DNA of 7,235 nt from the NCBI GenBank assembly GCA_029932495.1, contig JAOZPY010000129.1, forward strand, positions 1 through 7,235. The letters run 5' to 3'. Position 1 is the first letter of the stretch; each line of letters opens with the position of its first letter. Positions 1-5,874 of the stretch are shown here, piece after piece. The notes beneath the pieces were generated by a model, which ran no database searches, was not told the origin of the DNA, and worked only from the letters and a program-made list of their open reading frames with translations. The position numbers were made by a program, and so were the translations under genes. Source of the DNA: Desulfobacterales bacterium (GTDB taxonomy: Bacteria; Desulfobacterota; Desulfobacteria; Desulfobacterales; JAFDCJ01).

Positions 1-374
1 TAAGCCCAGGGACGCGCAAAGATCGACAGCCCCGCCACCAGCAGGGCGACAACCATGGCCAGATATAAGACGGAGCGCAAAATGCGGGTGATCCCGACGC
101 CGCACGAGGCCAGGGCAACCATTTCCGAATCCCGGTACATGCGCCCCAGAGCAATCACAACGGAAAGATACAGGGTTGTAGGCAGCAGCACCTCCAGCGC
201 GATGGCGATTCGCAGCACCAGCATCAGCAGAACGGCCCCGGGCGGGAAAAGCCCGCTGACAGCATCCGCAAGATATTCCGCCGCGCTGTAACTGGCAAAA
301 ATGGCGATCAACACCGTGCAGATGACCACCATGGGTTTGCCGATTTCATGGGCGATATAGCGATCAATGATCAA
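1..374 (-). CDS. lptF: LptF, LPS export ABC transporter permease (5' part; runs off left edge)
   Basis: The first 124 codons are present. The protein begins IIDRYIAHEIGKP, followed by a hydrophobic segment (about residues 13-33), a second hydrophobic stretch (about 45-77) containing LEVLLPTTLYLSVV, then ALGRMYRDSEMVALASCGVG and a third hydrophobic segment near residues 102-122. The RYI..EI start and the LGRMYRDSEM..L..CGVG block are hallmarks of the LptF/LptG (YjgP/YjgQ) family. These inner-membrane permeases work with LptB and LptC to extract LPS and pass it to the periplasmic bridge. Family members are about 360-390 aa, so about two thirds is missing. The start is odd: the conserved frame opens at a TTG (374-372) with no good ribosome site, while an ATG at 384-382 lies 11 nt after AGGGA but is out of frame by one A of a seven-A run. 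LptF rather than LptG is judged from N-terminal resemblance only. Confidence 0.85.
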   Translation of the reverse strand, partial: MIIDRYIAHEIGKPMVVICTVLIAIFASYSAAEYLADAVSGLFPPGAVLLMLVLRIAIALEVLLPTTLYLSVVIALGRMYRDSEMVALASCGVGITRILRSVLYLAMVVALLVAGLSIFARPWA

Positions 375-386
375 TTTTTTTCATTT

Positions 387-424
387 AAAAAAGCGTCCCT
401 GAGACCTGGGTAGGCTCAGAACGC
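387..424 (-). terminator. Rho-independent terminator downstream of marR
   Basis: On the minus strand there is a hairpin with GCGT/ACGC (4 bp), a small internal loop, CTGAG/CTCAG (5 bp), then CCT/AGG (3 bp) closing an ACCC tetraloop. A run of six T follows directly (plus-strand A387-A392). It sits 33 nt past the marR stop codon and ends two nucleotides before the ATG at 384, so it abuts lptF. It should end marR transcription or attenuate read-through into lptF. The only Shine-Dalgarno-like AGGGA for lptF (400-396) is in the 3' arm of this hairpin. Confidence 0.75.
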
Positions 425-457
425 CGGCATCAAATGCATTGATTTTGGATGGCTGTC

Positions 458-925
458 CTACAGCCTGTCGTCGAGTTTCAGTCCGAGGGTTTCGTCAAAA
501 AACCCAATCGCATTTTTCAGGATTTTCTGAAAAGATTCCTCCTGGTCAGGCGTCAGGCCCAACGATTCGTTGATTGTCCGAAACACCTCCGTCTGGGTGC
601 GTTTTATTTCCGCCAGAACCTGCCTGCCGCGCTCGGTCAAGCTCACCGAGGTCACCCGCTGATTTTCCGGCAGAATTTTTTTATCCACCAATTTTTTGGT
701 CTTCCAAAGCTTTGTAATGGTGGTCGATATCGTACTGTTGCTAACCTTCGGGTACAGACTGCCAATTTCGGAAATGCTCATACGGCCCTTCATGCCGATC
801 ATTTCCAGGATAAGGGCTTCGCGCTCGCTTAAATTGGCCACCTTTCTACCCGAGTTCTTCAGGGCCATATATAGCCGCACCCGGAAAGCCATGTCATAAA
901 TTATCGCTTCTGTGGCTTTTTTCAT
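458..925 (-). CDS. MarR-family winged-helix transcriptional regulator
   Basis: This encodes 155 aa when started at the ATG 925-923, which is preceded by a strong AAGGGGAG ribosome site 3 nt upstream. The open frame extends to a TTG at 982, but that start has no ribosome site and would put the promoter inside the gene. Helix 1 (residues 1-27) contributes to the dimer. The winged helix spans about 31-105: NLSEREALILEMI, then the recognition helix near 62-75 (SNSTISTTITKLW), and the wing with ENQRVTSVSLTERG (87-100), the typical MarR LT..G wing signature. The C-terminal helices (105-155) would complete the dimer. Proteins of this family bind palindromic operators and are usually released by small ligands. 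It is transcribed divergently from the ceramide synthase candidate, so that gene and itself are the likely targets (inference). A perfect hairpin GGCTGT-CCT-ACAGCC (451-465) spans its stop codon. Ligand unknown. Confidence 0.9.
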   Translation of the reverse strand: MKKATEAIIYDMAFRVRLYMALKNSGRKVANLSEREALILEMIGMKGRMSISEIGSLYPKVSNSTISTTITKLWKTKKLVDKKILPENQRVTSVSLTERGRQVLAEIKRTQTEVFRTINESLGLTPDQEESFQKILKNAIGFFDETLGLKLDDRL

Positions 926-1029
926 CAGCTCCCCTTCATCACTCTTCTCGTTTTTTAATACCTGGAAATGTTTATAATACAAAAAGATGCATTTTACAAA
1001 GAGTTTCTGATTGAAAATTTAAATTTTTC

Positions 1030-1060
1030 ATAATATTTCAATTGCTGAATTGTTTGTCAA
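1030..1060 (-). promoter_or_regulatory. Predicted sigma-70 promoter for marR
   Basis: On the minus strand there is a perfect -35 TTGACA (1060-1055) and a -10 TATTAT (1035-1030, five of six consensus positions). The 19-nt spacing is longer than optimal. Transcription would start near 1023, about 100 nt before the marR ATG. The palindrome TGAAAA-N7-TTTTCA (1012-1030) covers the predicted start point, a good place for autoregulation. Confidence 0.5.
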
Positions 1061-1089
1061 TATGGGTAAAAATGGTTTTCAATATTGAC
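1056..1089. promoter_or_regulatory. Spaced inverted repeat between divergent promoters, candidate MarR operator
   Basis: The perfect 8-bp arms are GTCAATAT (1056-1063) and ATATTGAC (1082-1089), 18 nt apart. Each arm overlaps the -35 hexamer of one of the two divergent promoters: TTGACA leftward to marR and TTGACC rightward to the acyltransferase. One dimer on each arm, or a bridging complex, could repress both. Other small inverted repeats nearby are CAATT-N4-AATTG (1039-1052) and AAAAGC-N9-GCTTTT (1098-1118), the latter covering the rightward -10. MarR binding is inferred from position only. Confidence 0.45.
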
Positions 1090-1113
1090 CTTCGCACAAA
1101 AGCTTTGTATAGG
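1085..1113 (+). promoter_or_regulatory. Predicted sigma-70 promoter for the acyltransferase-nucleotidyltransferase unit
   Basis: A -35 TTGACC (1085-1090) and a -10 TATAGG (1108-1113) are separated by exactly 17 nt. Predicted transcription start is near 1120, leaving a leader of about 70 nt before the ATG at 1192. The -35 is inside the right arm of the shared inverted repeat. Confidence 0.5.
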
Positions 1114-1191
1114 CTTTTATGAAGTCTGTAAAAAAAATGGGCAGAACAAGTAAAACCCGCATCATCAGGACATATAAAGGGAAATGATATC

Positions 1192-2388
1192 ATGGACGCT
1201 GACAACCGCCAGGAGCAGCAGCATCCCGGAAATCCGACCGACAGCTCACTGCAGATCGCAAAAGTCGAGGGCCGCCGCGCCCTGAATGAATTTATCCGTC
1301 TTCCCTGGGCGCTGTATAGGGATGACCCGAATTGGGTCCCGCCCCTATTGCTGGAGCGGCGCGATCATCTATCGCCGAAAAACCCTTACTTCGCCCATGC
1401 CACCTTTTGTTCATGGCTGGCCTATCGCGATTCAAAACCGGTGGGCCGCATCAGTGCCCAAATCGATCAGCTTCACATAGAGCGCTACCAGGATGCAAAG
1501 GGTTTTTTCGGCATGCTCGAAGCCGAAGACAGCCCCGATGTCTTCAAGGCCTTGACAAACACAGCGGAAAGCTGGCTGCGAGAACAGGGCATGCAGCAAA
1601 TCTCGGGACCGTTTAATTTATCCATCAACCAGGAACTGGGCCTGCTGGTCGACGGCTTTGACACCCCGCCCTCGCTGATGATGGGCCATGCCCGACCCTA
1701 TTATGGGCCACGGCTGGAAGAAAACGGCTATGCCAAGGAAAAAGACCTGCTGGCTTACATTATCGATGCGGATTTCAAACACTCCGCTGCCATGCAGACT
1801 GTCATCAAAAGGGCCAAGAAAAAAAGCAACCTGCACATCCGGCCTCTTCAAAAATCCAATTTCAAAAAGGAATTAAACATCATCCAGGATATCTTCAACG
1901 ACGCCTGGTCGCATAACTGGGGGTTTGTTCCCTTTACCGATGATGAATTCGAGCATATGGGCAAGGACTTGAAGATGCTGGCCAACGAAGAGCTGGTCAA
2001 AATCGCTGAAGTGGATGGAGAGCCAGCCGCTTTTATGGTCGCCCTGCCGAACATCAACGAGGCTATCCGGGATCTCAATGGACGACTTTTGCCCTTCGGC
2101 TGGCTTAAACTGCTGTGGCGGCTGAAGGTAAAATATCCCCAATCCGCGCGCATCCCATTGATGGGCGTTCGTCGGCGTTATCATGACAGTATTCTGGGGG
2201 CCGCACTCGCGTTCATGGTGATTGCCTCCTCCCAGGAGCCCGGTTTGAAACTCGGTATCAAGGAAGTCGAGCTTTCCTGGATCCTGGAAGACAACATGCC
2301 CATGCGCAACATTATCGAATCGATCAGCGGCCGGGTCTATAAAACCTATCGCATTTACAATAAAGCGTTACAACCGGAAGGCAACTGA
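1192..2388 (+). CDS. bcerS: GNAT-fold N-acyltransferase, candidate bacterial ceramide synthase
   Basis: This encodes 398 aa. The ATG is preceded by AAAGGGA with 9-nt spacing. The first ~25 residues are a polar, poorly conserved tail. Family blocks then follow in order: FIRLPWALYRDDPNWVPPLL with LERR, PVGRISAQID, the GPFNLSINQELGLLVDGFDTP region with MMGHARPYY soon after, and a C-terminal GNAT half from about residue 215 ending in ELSWILEDNMPMRNIIES and YKTYRIYNK, the usual C-terminal GNAT pattern. I recognise this as the YghO-like 'hypothetical/GNAT' family. From memory, the Caulobacter member (CCNA_01212) was shown to be the bacterial ceramide synthase that N-acylates 3-ketosphinganine. The nearby aasR-cerR-acpR-spt operon strongly favours that role. 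There is no signal peptide or membrane segment, so it is presumably cytosolic or peripheral on the inner membrane. Family assignment is firm; substrate is inferred. It heads a two-gene unit with the next gene 21 nt downstream. Confidence 0.7.
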   Translation: MDADNRQEQQHPGNPTDSSLQIAKVEGRRALNEFIRLPWALYRDDPNWVPPLLLERRDHLSPKNPYFAHATFCSWLAYRDSKPVGRISAQIDQLHIERYQDAKGFFGMLEAEDSPDVFKALTNTAESWLREQGMQQISGPFNLSINQELGLLVDGFDTPPSLMMGHARPYYGPRLEENGYAKEKDLLAYIIDADFKHSAAMQTVIKRAKKKSNLHIRPLQKSNFKKELNIIQDIFNDAWSHNWGFVPFTDDEFEHMGKDLKMLANEELVKIAEVDGEPAAFMVALPNINEAIRDLNGRLLPFGWLKLLWRLKVKYPQSARIPLMGVRRRYHDSILGAALAFMVIASSQEPGLKLGIKEVELSWILEDNMPMRNIIESISGRVYKTYRIYNKALQPEGN

Positions 2389-2409
2389 ACAAGAGCCGCT
2401 TTAAAGATC

Positions 2410-3234
2410 ATGCCTGATATCGACAACTTATTTACGGCGGTGGTGCTGGCGGCCGACCGCGGACCCGCCGACCCCGTGGCTGCAGCCGCCGGGGTGCGCT
2501 GTAAATCTATGACCCCGGTGGCCGGCACACCGATGGTTTTTCGCGTGCTCGATGCCCTGACCGCCTCCCGGCAGGTAAACGCACGCATTCTCTGTGGGCC
2601 TCCGAAATCAATCTTAGACCAGGAACCCGCATTAAATGCGCTGATTGCATCCGGGCAGGTTCAATGGTTCGAGAACCAGGCCACGCCAAGTTTGAGTGCT
2701 TTGCATGTCCTGCAAACACTGCCGGATGAAACCCCGGTTCTGTTGACGACTTCCGATCATGCCCTGCTGAATGCCCAGATGGTGGATTATTTTTGCTCTC
2801 ATGCCCGGCAAAGCGGCTGTGATGTGGTGGTGGGCGTTGCCCGGCATGAAACCGTCACAGGCGCCTACCCCCAAACCCGTCGCACCGTCACCCGGCTGCA
2901 GGACGGCGCTTATTGCGGCTGCAATCTGTTTGCGTTTCTGACTCCCCGGGCCCGGCAGGCAGCCGTATTCTGGCGCCGGGTCGAAAGCCAACGCAAAAAG
3001 CCGCTGTACCTGATCCGTGTGCTCGGCCTTATTGCCGTTGCAAAATACCTGCTCGGGCGACTATCCATGGAAGAAGCCCTCCAACGCGTATCGCGGCGAC
3101 TCGGTTTCAGGGCGGGCGCTGTCACCCTGCCGTTCGCAGAAGCGGCCATCGATGTGGATACAGCCGCTGACTGGGAGCTGGTTGAAAAAATCGTGTCCAA
3201 CCGCAATAATTTCGCAGCCCCTGACATCATGTAG
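2410..3234 (+). CDS. MobA-like nucleotidyltransferase (GT-A fold), substrate unknown
   Basis: This encodes 274 aa. The N-terminal strand TAVVLAADRG (9-18) and the later CKSMTPVAGTPMVFRVLDAL (31-50) match the pyrophosphorylase signature of the MobA-like NTP-transferase family, with the conserved Lys at 32. The glycine-rich loop is unusual: LAAGxGxRM is replaced by LAADRG followed by a longer Ala/Pro-rich loop. LLTTSDHALL (Asp116) is the metal/nucleotide-binding Asp block, and IDVDTAADW (Asp250) matches the usual second Asp block near the C terminus. Such enzymes join a sugar phosphate, alcohol phosphate or cofactor to an NTP with loss of pyrophosphate. It is 21 nt downstream of the acyltransferase with only a weak ribosome site, so the two are probably co-transcribed. 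A role in making an activated head group for ceramide is plausible from context only; MobA or another cofactor role is less likely. Confidence 0.75.
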   Translation: MPDIDNLFTAVVLAADRGPADPVAAAAGVRCKSMTPVAGTPMVFRVLDALTASRQVNARILCGPPKSILDQEPALNALIASGQVQWFENQATPSLSALHVLQTLPDETPVLLTTSDHALLNAQMVDYFCSHARQSGCDVVVGVARHETVTGAYPQTRRTVTRLQDGAYCGCNLFAFLTPRARQAAVFWRRVESQRKKPLYLIRVLGLIAVAKYLLGRLSMEEALQRVSRRLGFRAGAVTLPFAEAAIDVDTAADWELVEKIVSNRNNFAAPDIM

Positions 3235-3320
3235 CCGATACTGCCCAACCAGGTAAGGCAATGGATTAAAAGCCCGCTGGAATATTATCATATCATGTTC
3301 CGAACTTTACTGTTTATAAA

Positions 3321-3348
3321 ATATTTTTATTACTAATATATTTTTTTT
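3321..3348 (+). terminator. Weak AU-only terminator-like hairpin after the nucleotidyltransferase gene
   Basis: ATATT (3321-3325) can pair with AATAT (3335-3339), followed by eight T (3341-3348). The stem is only 5 bp of A-T pairs, so it would be weak. It lies 87 nt past the stop codon and no better terminator for the upstream unit is visible. Confidence 0.2.
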
Positions 3349-3387
3349 GCGAATGTTTTGACAATAAATTTTTTTTGCCCCCAACTC

Positions 3388-3416
3388 TTGACAAATGAAA
3401 TTGATTTGGTTATTGT
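3388..3416 (+). promoter_or_regulatory. Predicted strong sigma-70 promoter inside the intergenic region
   Basis: A perfect -35 TTGACA (3388-3393), a 17-nt spacer and a -10 TATTGT (3411-3416, four of six) are present. Predicted start is near 3423, which is 514 nt upstream of aasR. This implies either a very long leader or a separate RNA ending at the T run 3751-3757. Confidence 0.5.
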
Positions 3417-3588
3417 TAAAGCTGTATGTAAATAGGCGGCCACTAATTTAAAATATCCAACCAGTTGAGAAATGCTTAAAAAAATTAGGTGCACTGGACG
3501 CCTTTCAACCAGCAACTATTCGAAATAACTGATAGATAGCCTTTACAAGGCTAAAAATTCATGTTATGGTTTAAAATATATTTTTTTG

Positions 3589-3632
3589 TGGCCAAATTGA
3601 TAATTTTGTAATAGAATTATCAAAATTGGCTA
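3589..3632. repeat. Large imperfect inverted repeat (44 nt)
   Basis: The inner stem TTGATAATT/AATTATCAA is 9 bp around a 9-nt loop (3606-3614). A 1x2 internal loop follows, then an outer stem of 7 bp (TGGCCAA/TTGGCTA, one G-T wobble). No T run follows on either strand in the right orientation, so it is not a standard terminator. It may be an operator, an RNA hairpin, or a remnant of a small mobile repeat. Confidence 0.5.
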
Positions 3633-3718
3633 AAGCTGCAGGAATTCTGCCACAACCTGGCAAAGGGAGCCTTTCCGGGACTATGGCCCTGCCCCGGAAT
3701 TGACAGCTCAAGGCAAGC

Positions 3719-3757
3719 GGCCCTGCAGATTAAGCACAGCAACGGGCCTGTTTTTTT
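3719..3757 (+). terminator. Putative intrinsic terminator or attenuator upstream of aasR
   Basis: GGCCC (3719-3723) pairs with GGGCC (3744-3748), followed after TG by seven T (3751-3757). The loop is large (20 nt), though TGC/GCA inside it can add three pairs. It would end RNA starting at 3423 before aasR. Because the left arm overlaps the closing stem of the preceding folded domain, it may be conditional. Confidence 0.4.
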
Positions 3758-3766
3758 ATAGAGCAT

Positions 3767-3795
3767 TTGACATTTGTTTTAAAGTGATGTACATG
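3767..3795 (+). promoter_or_regulatory. Possible promoter for the aasR operon
   Basis: A perfect -35 TTGACA (3767-3772) lies just past the T run. At 17-nt spacing the -10 candidate is TACATG (3790-3795), a poor match, so an activator may be needed. It would give a leader of about 135 nt before aasR. Confidence 0.35.
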
Positions 3796-3817
3796 TCGCA
3801 GACGGTAAGATATCTTC

Positions 3818-3842
3818 TTCCCAAACAGGCAAAGGTTGGGAA
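3818..3842. promoter_or_regulatory. Perfect spaced inverted repeat in the aasR leader
   Basis: TTCCCAA (3818-3824) and TTGGGAA (3836-3842) are perfect 7-bp arms separated by 11 nt, just downstream of the second promoter candidate. It could be an operator for a dimeric regulator or a leader hairpin. Its sequence differs from the repeats near marR, so it need not bind the same protein. The loop contains GGCAAAGG, also present at 3659-3666. Confidence 0.4.
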
Positions 3843-3936
3843 AATCGGGGATATTGGACCAGCGACAACCTAAGCGGCGATCTAAGGGAGATAGATTGGC
3901 TGCAGGATTTGACTTATCAGGGAGGCTATAATTGCT

Positions 3937-5718
3937 ATGGAAGCTACACCTGCTGAGAGCACGCTACCATTGCGGATTGCGGACTTCGCTACGCTTGCAG
4001 AAGCACTTGATTATGCTGCCCGGGGAACCACCGGGTATAATTTTTATACGGGTGCGGGTAAACTATACGCCGCACTGCCTTATGCACAATTAAAAGAAAA
4101 AGCACGGGCCCTGGCCCGCCGCTTAATCGGTCTGGGAGTCAGTCGGGGTTCACGAGTGGCCCTGGTGGCTGACACCCATCCGGACTTCATGTACTTCTTT
4201 TTTGCCTGCCAGTACGCAGGCCTGGTCCCCGTTCCGCTTCCGGCATCCATCTACCTGGGTGGACGCGAGGCATACGTTACCCAGCTCAACCGACTGCTTT
4301 CCATCTGCCAGGCTGAAATTGCCATGGCTCCGGAAGACTTTCTGCCTTTTCTGACCGAGGCGGCCGAGGGTTTGAAACTACAATTTGTGGGCAGCCCGAA
4401 GGATTTTTACGATCTGGATCAGTCCGATGTCGAGTTGCGCCCCTCTCAACCCAATGAAATCGCCTATCTGCAATATACTTCCGGCAGCACACGTTTTCCG
4501 CGCGGTGTAATGATTACCCAGAAAGCGGTGCTCAGCAACTTGCTGGCCATCCTCAAGTATGGAATCAAGGTCAAACAAGCCGATCGCGCGGCTTCCTGGC
4601 TTCCTTTCTACCACGATATGGGACTCGTCGGCCTGGTCCTGTCTCCCATGGCAGCCCAGCTGTCCGTGGATTACCTGAACACGCGCGATTTTGCCATGCG
4701 CCCACGAATCTGGCTGAGAGTGATGTCGCAAAACCAGACAACGCTTTCCATCAGCCCGCCTTTTGGTTACGAACTGTGCGCTCGTCGGGTGCGCCCGGAA
4801 CAGGCCAAGGATTTTGATTTAAGCGCCTTGCGTCTTGCCGGGGTGGGAGCTGAAACGATCCGTACCGGGCCCCTGAACCAGTTTGCCGACCTGCTGGCAC
4901 CCAGTGGCTTTGACAGACGTGCATTCCAGCCATGCTACGGTATGGCGGAATGTTCTTTGGCAGTCAGTTTTTCGCCTGTCGGTCATGGGGTGGCCGTTGA
5001 CGTCGTGGACAGCAACAGTCTGGCCGAGGCCCAGCAAGCCTTACCCATCGAAAACATTGGGGACACGGACCCCGCCCGGGTAAAACCGCTTATCAACTGT
5101 GGTGTTCCGTTGCCGGGCTATGAAGTGGAAATACGTGACGATCAGGGGCAGGTACTGCCGGAACGCTACTGTGGGACCCTTTTCGTTCGCGGCCCCAGCG
5201 TTATGTCCGGCTATTTCGGTGATCTCAAAGCCACTCGGGAAGTGCTAACGCCTGATGGCTGGTTGAATACGGGAGACCTGGCATATCGCACCGCTGACGG
5301 CATTGTGATTACCGGACGCAAAAAAGACCTGATTATCATCAATGGCCGCAACATATGGCCTCAGGATCTGGAACACCTGGCCGAACAGCAGCCCGAAATA
5401 CGCACCGGCGACGCTTCGGCTTTTTCAATTATGAACCTTCAGGACCGGGAACAGGCCGTGATGATGATCCAGTGCCGGGAATCCAAGGAAGCCAAGCGCG
5501 CTGATTTGCGGGAACGTATACATTCCTGTGTCCAAAAGGAGTATGGTATTGACTGCCTGATCGAACTGGTACCTCGAAACACCTTGCCCCGGACCACATC
5601 CGGCAAACTATCTCGCTCTGGAGCGCGGAAAGTGTATCTGAAACGGGTCGCCGACGAACAATCAAGGGTTCCCAATGAAGATCTTTACGCCGCAACGCTC
5701 CGCCAACGGGCCGTCTAA
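3937..5718 (+). CDS. aasR: Fatty acyl-AMP ligase / acyl-ACP synthetase of the sphingolipid operon (AasR-like)
   Basis: This 593-aa adenylating enzyme activates a fatty acid with ATP to acyl-AMP and, by analogy with Caulobacter AasR, transfers it to the dedicated carrier protein two genes downstream. Visible adenylation motifs are YLQYTSGSTRFPRGV (177-191, P-loop), SWLPFYHDMG (220-229), PCYGMAEC (332-339), NTGDL with Asp447, GRKKDLIIINGRNIWPQD (460-477), and TTSGKLSR with the catalytic Lys at 557. Arg after TSGST and the GRNIWPQD hinge are typical of fatty acyl-AMP ligases (FAAL) rather than acyl-CoA ligases, which favours an ACP over CoA as acceptor. The length fits the family, with no attached carrier domain. 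The start is supported by AGGGAGG 11 nt upstream and by the family-like N terminus. It is the first gene of the plus-strand operon, with a long leader. Confidence 0.85.
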   Translation: MEATPAESTLPLRIADFATLAEALDYAARGTTGYNFYTGAGKLYAALPYAQLKEKARALARRLIGLGVSRGSRVALVADTHPDFMYFFFACQYAGLVPVPLPASIYLGGREAYVTQLNRLLSICQAEIAMAPEDFLPFLTEAAEGLKLQFVGSPKDFYDLDQSDVELRPSQPNEIAYLQYTSGSTRFPRGVMITQKAVLSNLLAILKYGIKVKQADRAASWLPFYHDMGLVGLVLSPMAAQLSVDYLNTRDFAMRPRIWLRVMSQNQTTLSISPPFGYELCARRVRPEQAKDFDLSALRLAGVGAETIRTGPLNQFADLLAPSGFDRRAFQPCYGMAECSLAVSFSPVGHGVAVDVVDSNSLAEAQQALPIENIGDTDPARVKPLINCGVPLPGYEVEIRDDQGQVLPERYCGTLFVRGPSVMSGYFGDLKATREVLTPDGWLNTGDLAYRTADGIVITGRKKDLIIINGRNIWPQDLEHLAEQQPEIRTGDASAFSIMNLQDREQAVMMIQCRESKEAKRADLRERIHSCVQKEYGIDCLIELVPRNTLPRTTSGKLSRSGARKVYLKRVADEQSRVPNEDLYAATLRQRAV

Positions 5719-5869
5719 CCTGGAATTTACAATCACGACACCATACAGGCGATATCTGCAAACCGGTCGACCCTTGTTCGGGTCGGCCGGCAGGGAAAAA
5801 GTGTTGGCTGATCTGGGCAAAACTGCCTGCATTTGTGATGAAAAAGGCAACACCGGAACCGCTGGATAA
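5675..5869 (+). CDS. Possible small protein of 64 aa, unknown
   Basis: An open frame begins inside the 3' end of aasR (44-nt overlap in another frame) and stops 5 nt before the cerR ATG. The ATG is preceded by AAGGG at 6-nt spacing, a better ribosome site than cerR itself has (only GGAT about 8 nt upstream). Codon choice looks like the neighbouring genes. The product has no membrane segment or recognised motif; it is basic in the middle and has two Cys near the C terminus (CIC). It may be a true small protein or a translated leader that couples aasR to cerR. It could equally be chance. Confidence 0.3.
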   Translation: MKIFTPQRSANGPSNLEFTITTPYRRYLQTGRPLFGSAGREKVLADLGKTACICDEKGNTGTAG

Positions 5870-5874
5870 TTTTT

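Larger units (their letters stand above)
3423..3757 (+). ncRNA. Candidate structured leader RNA or small RNA, no known family
   Basis: The interval runs from a predicted promoter start to a T run. Foldable elements in order are: an imperfect long stem 3434-3503 (AGGCG/CGCCT closing CTAATTT/AAATTAG); a perfect 7-bp hairpin TAGCCTT-TAC-AAGGCTA (3537-3553); a large hairpin 3589-3632; and a compact domain closed by CTGCAGG (3636-3642) with CCTGCAG (3722-3728). The last contains either AAAGG-GAG-CCTTT (3662-3674) or TTCCGGG-N13-CCCGGAA (3673-3699). These two inner hairpins share T3673-T3674, so they compete. The closing strand 3722-3728 also overlaps the left arm of the terminator, a switch-like layout. 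I do not recognise a known riboswitch or housekeeping RNA. It may simply be the long leader of aasR. Confidence 0.3.
3235..3936. other. 702-bp AT-rich intergenic region between the two sphingolipid units
   Basis: I see no convincing gene on either strand. It divides into a very AT-rich half (about 3290-3630) with A/T runs and promoter-like elements, a GC-richer folded stretch (about 3635-3750) ending in a T run, and a leader of about 130-170 nt before aasR. Elements found inside it are listed separately. The 60-codon minus-strand frame at 3333-3515 has no family resemblance and overlaps promoter-like sequence, so it is not called. Confidence 0.6.

Noticed and set aside
449..832. 127-codon plus-strand open frame opposite marR
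   Set aside because: It is antisense to a clear MarR gene, has no family resemblance and no ribosome site that stands out.
3355..3386. TTGACA at 3358-3363 as another promoter
   Set aside because: No -10-like hexamer at 16-18 nt; the sequence there is C-rich.
3333..3515. 60-codon minus-strand open frame in the intergenic region
   Set aside because: It is AT-rich, overlaps the predicted promoter, and has no conserved motif or neighbouring unit on that strand.
3651..3700. Resemblance of GGCAAAGG...CCGGGAC to a c-di-GMP-I riboswitch
   Set aside because: The conserved GCAAAGCC core and the receptor arrangement are not present; only short similarity.
3896..3912. TTGGCTGCAGGATTTGA as a sigma-54 promoter
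   Set aside because: The -12 element lacks GC at the right distance and the start would fall at the ribosome site.
3909..3932. Perfect TATAAT (3927-3932) with TTGACT (3909-3914) just before aasR
   Set aside because: Spacing is only 12 nt and transcription would start at or after the ATG, losing the ribosome site; likely chance.
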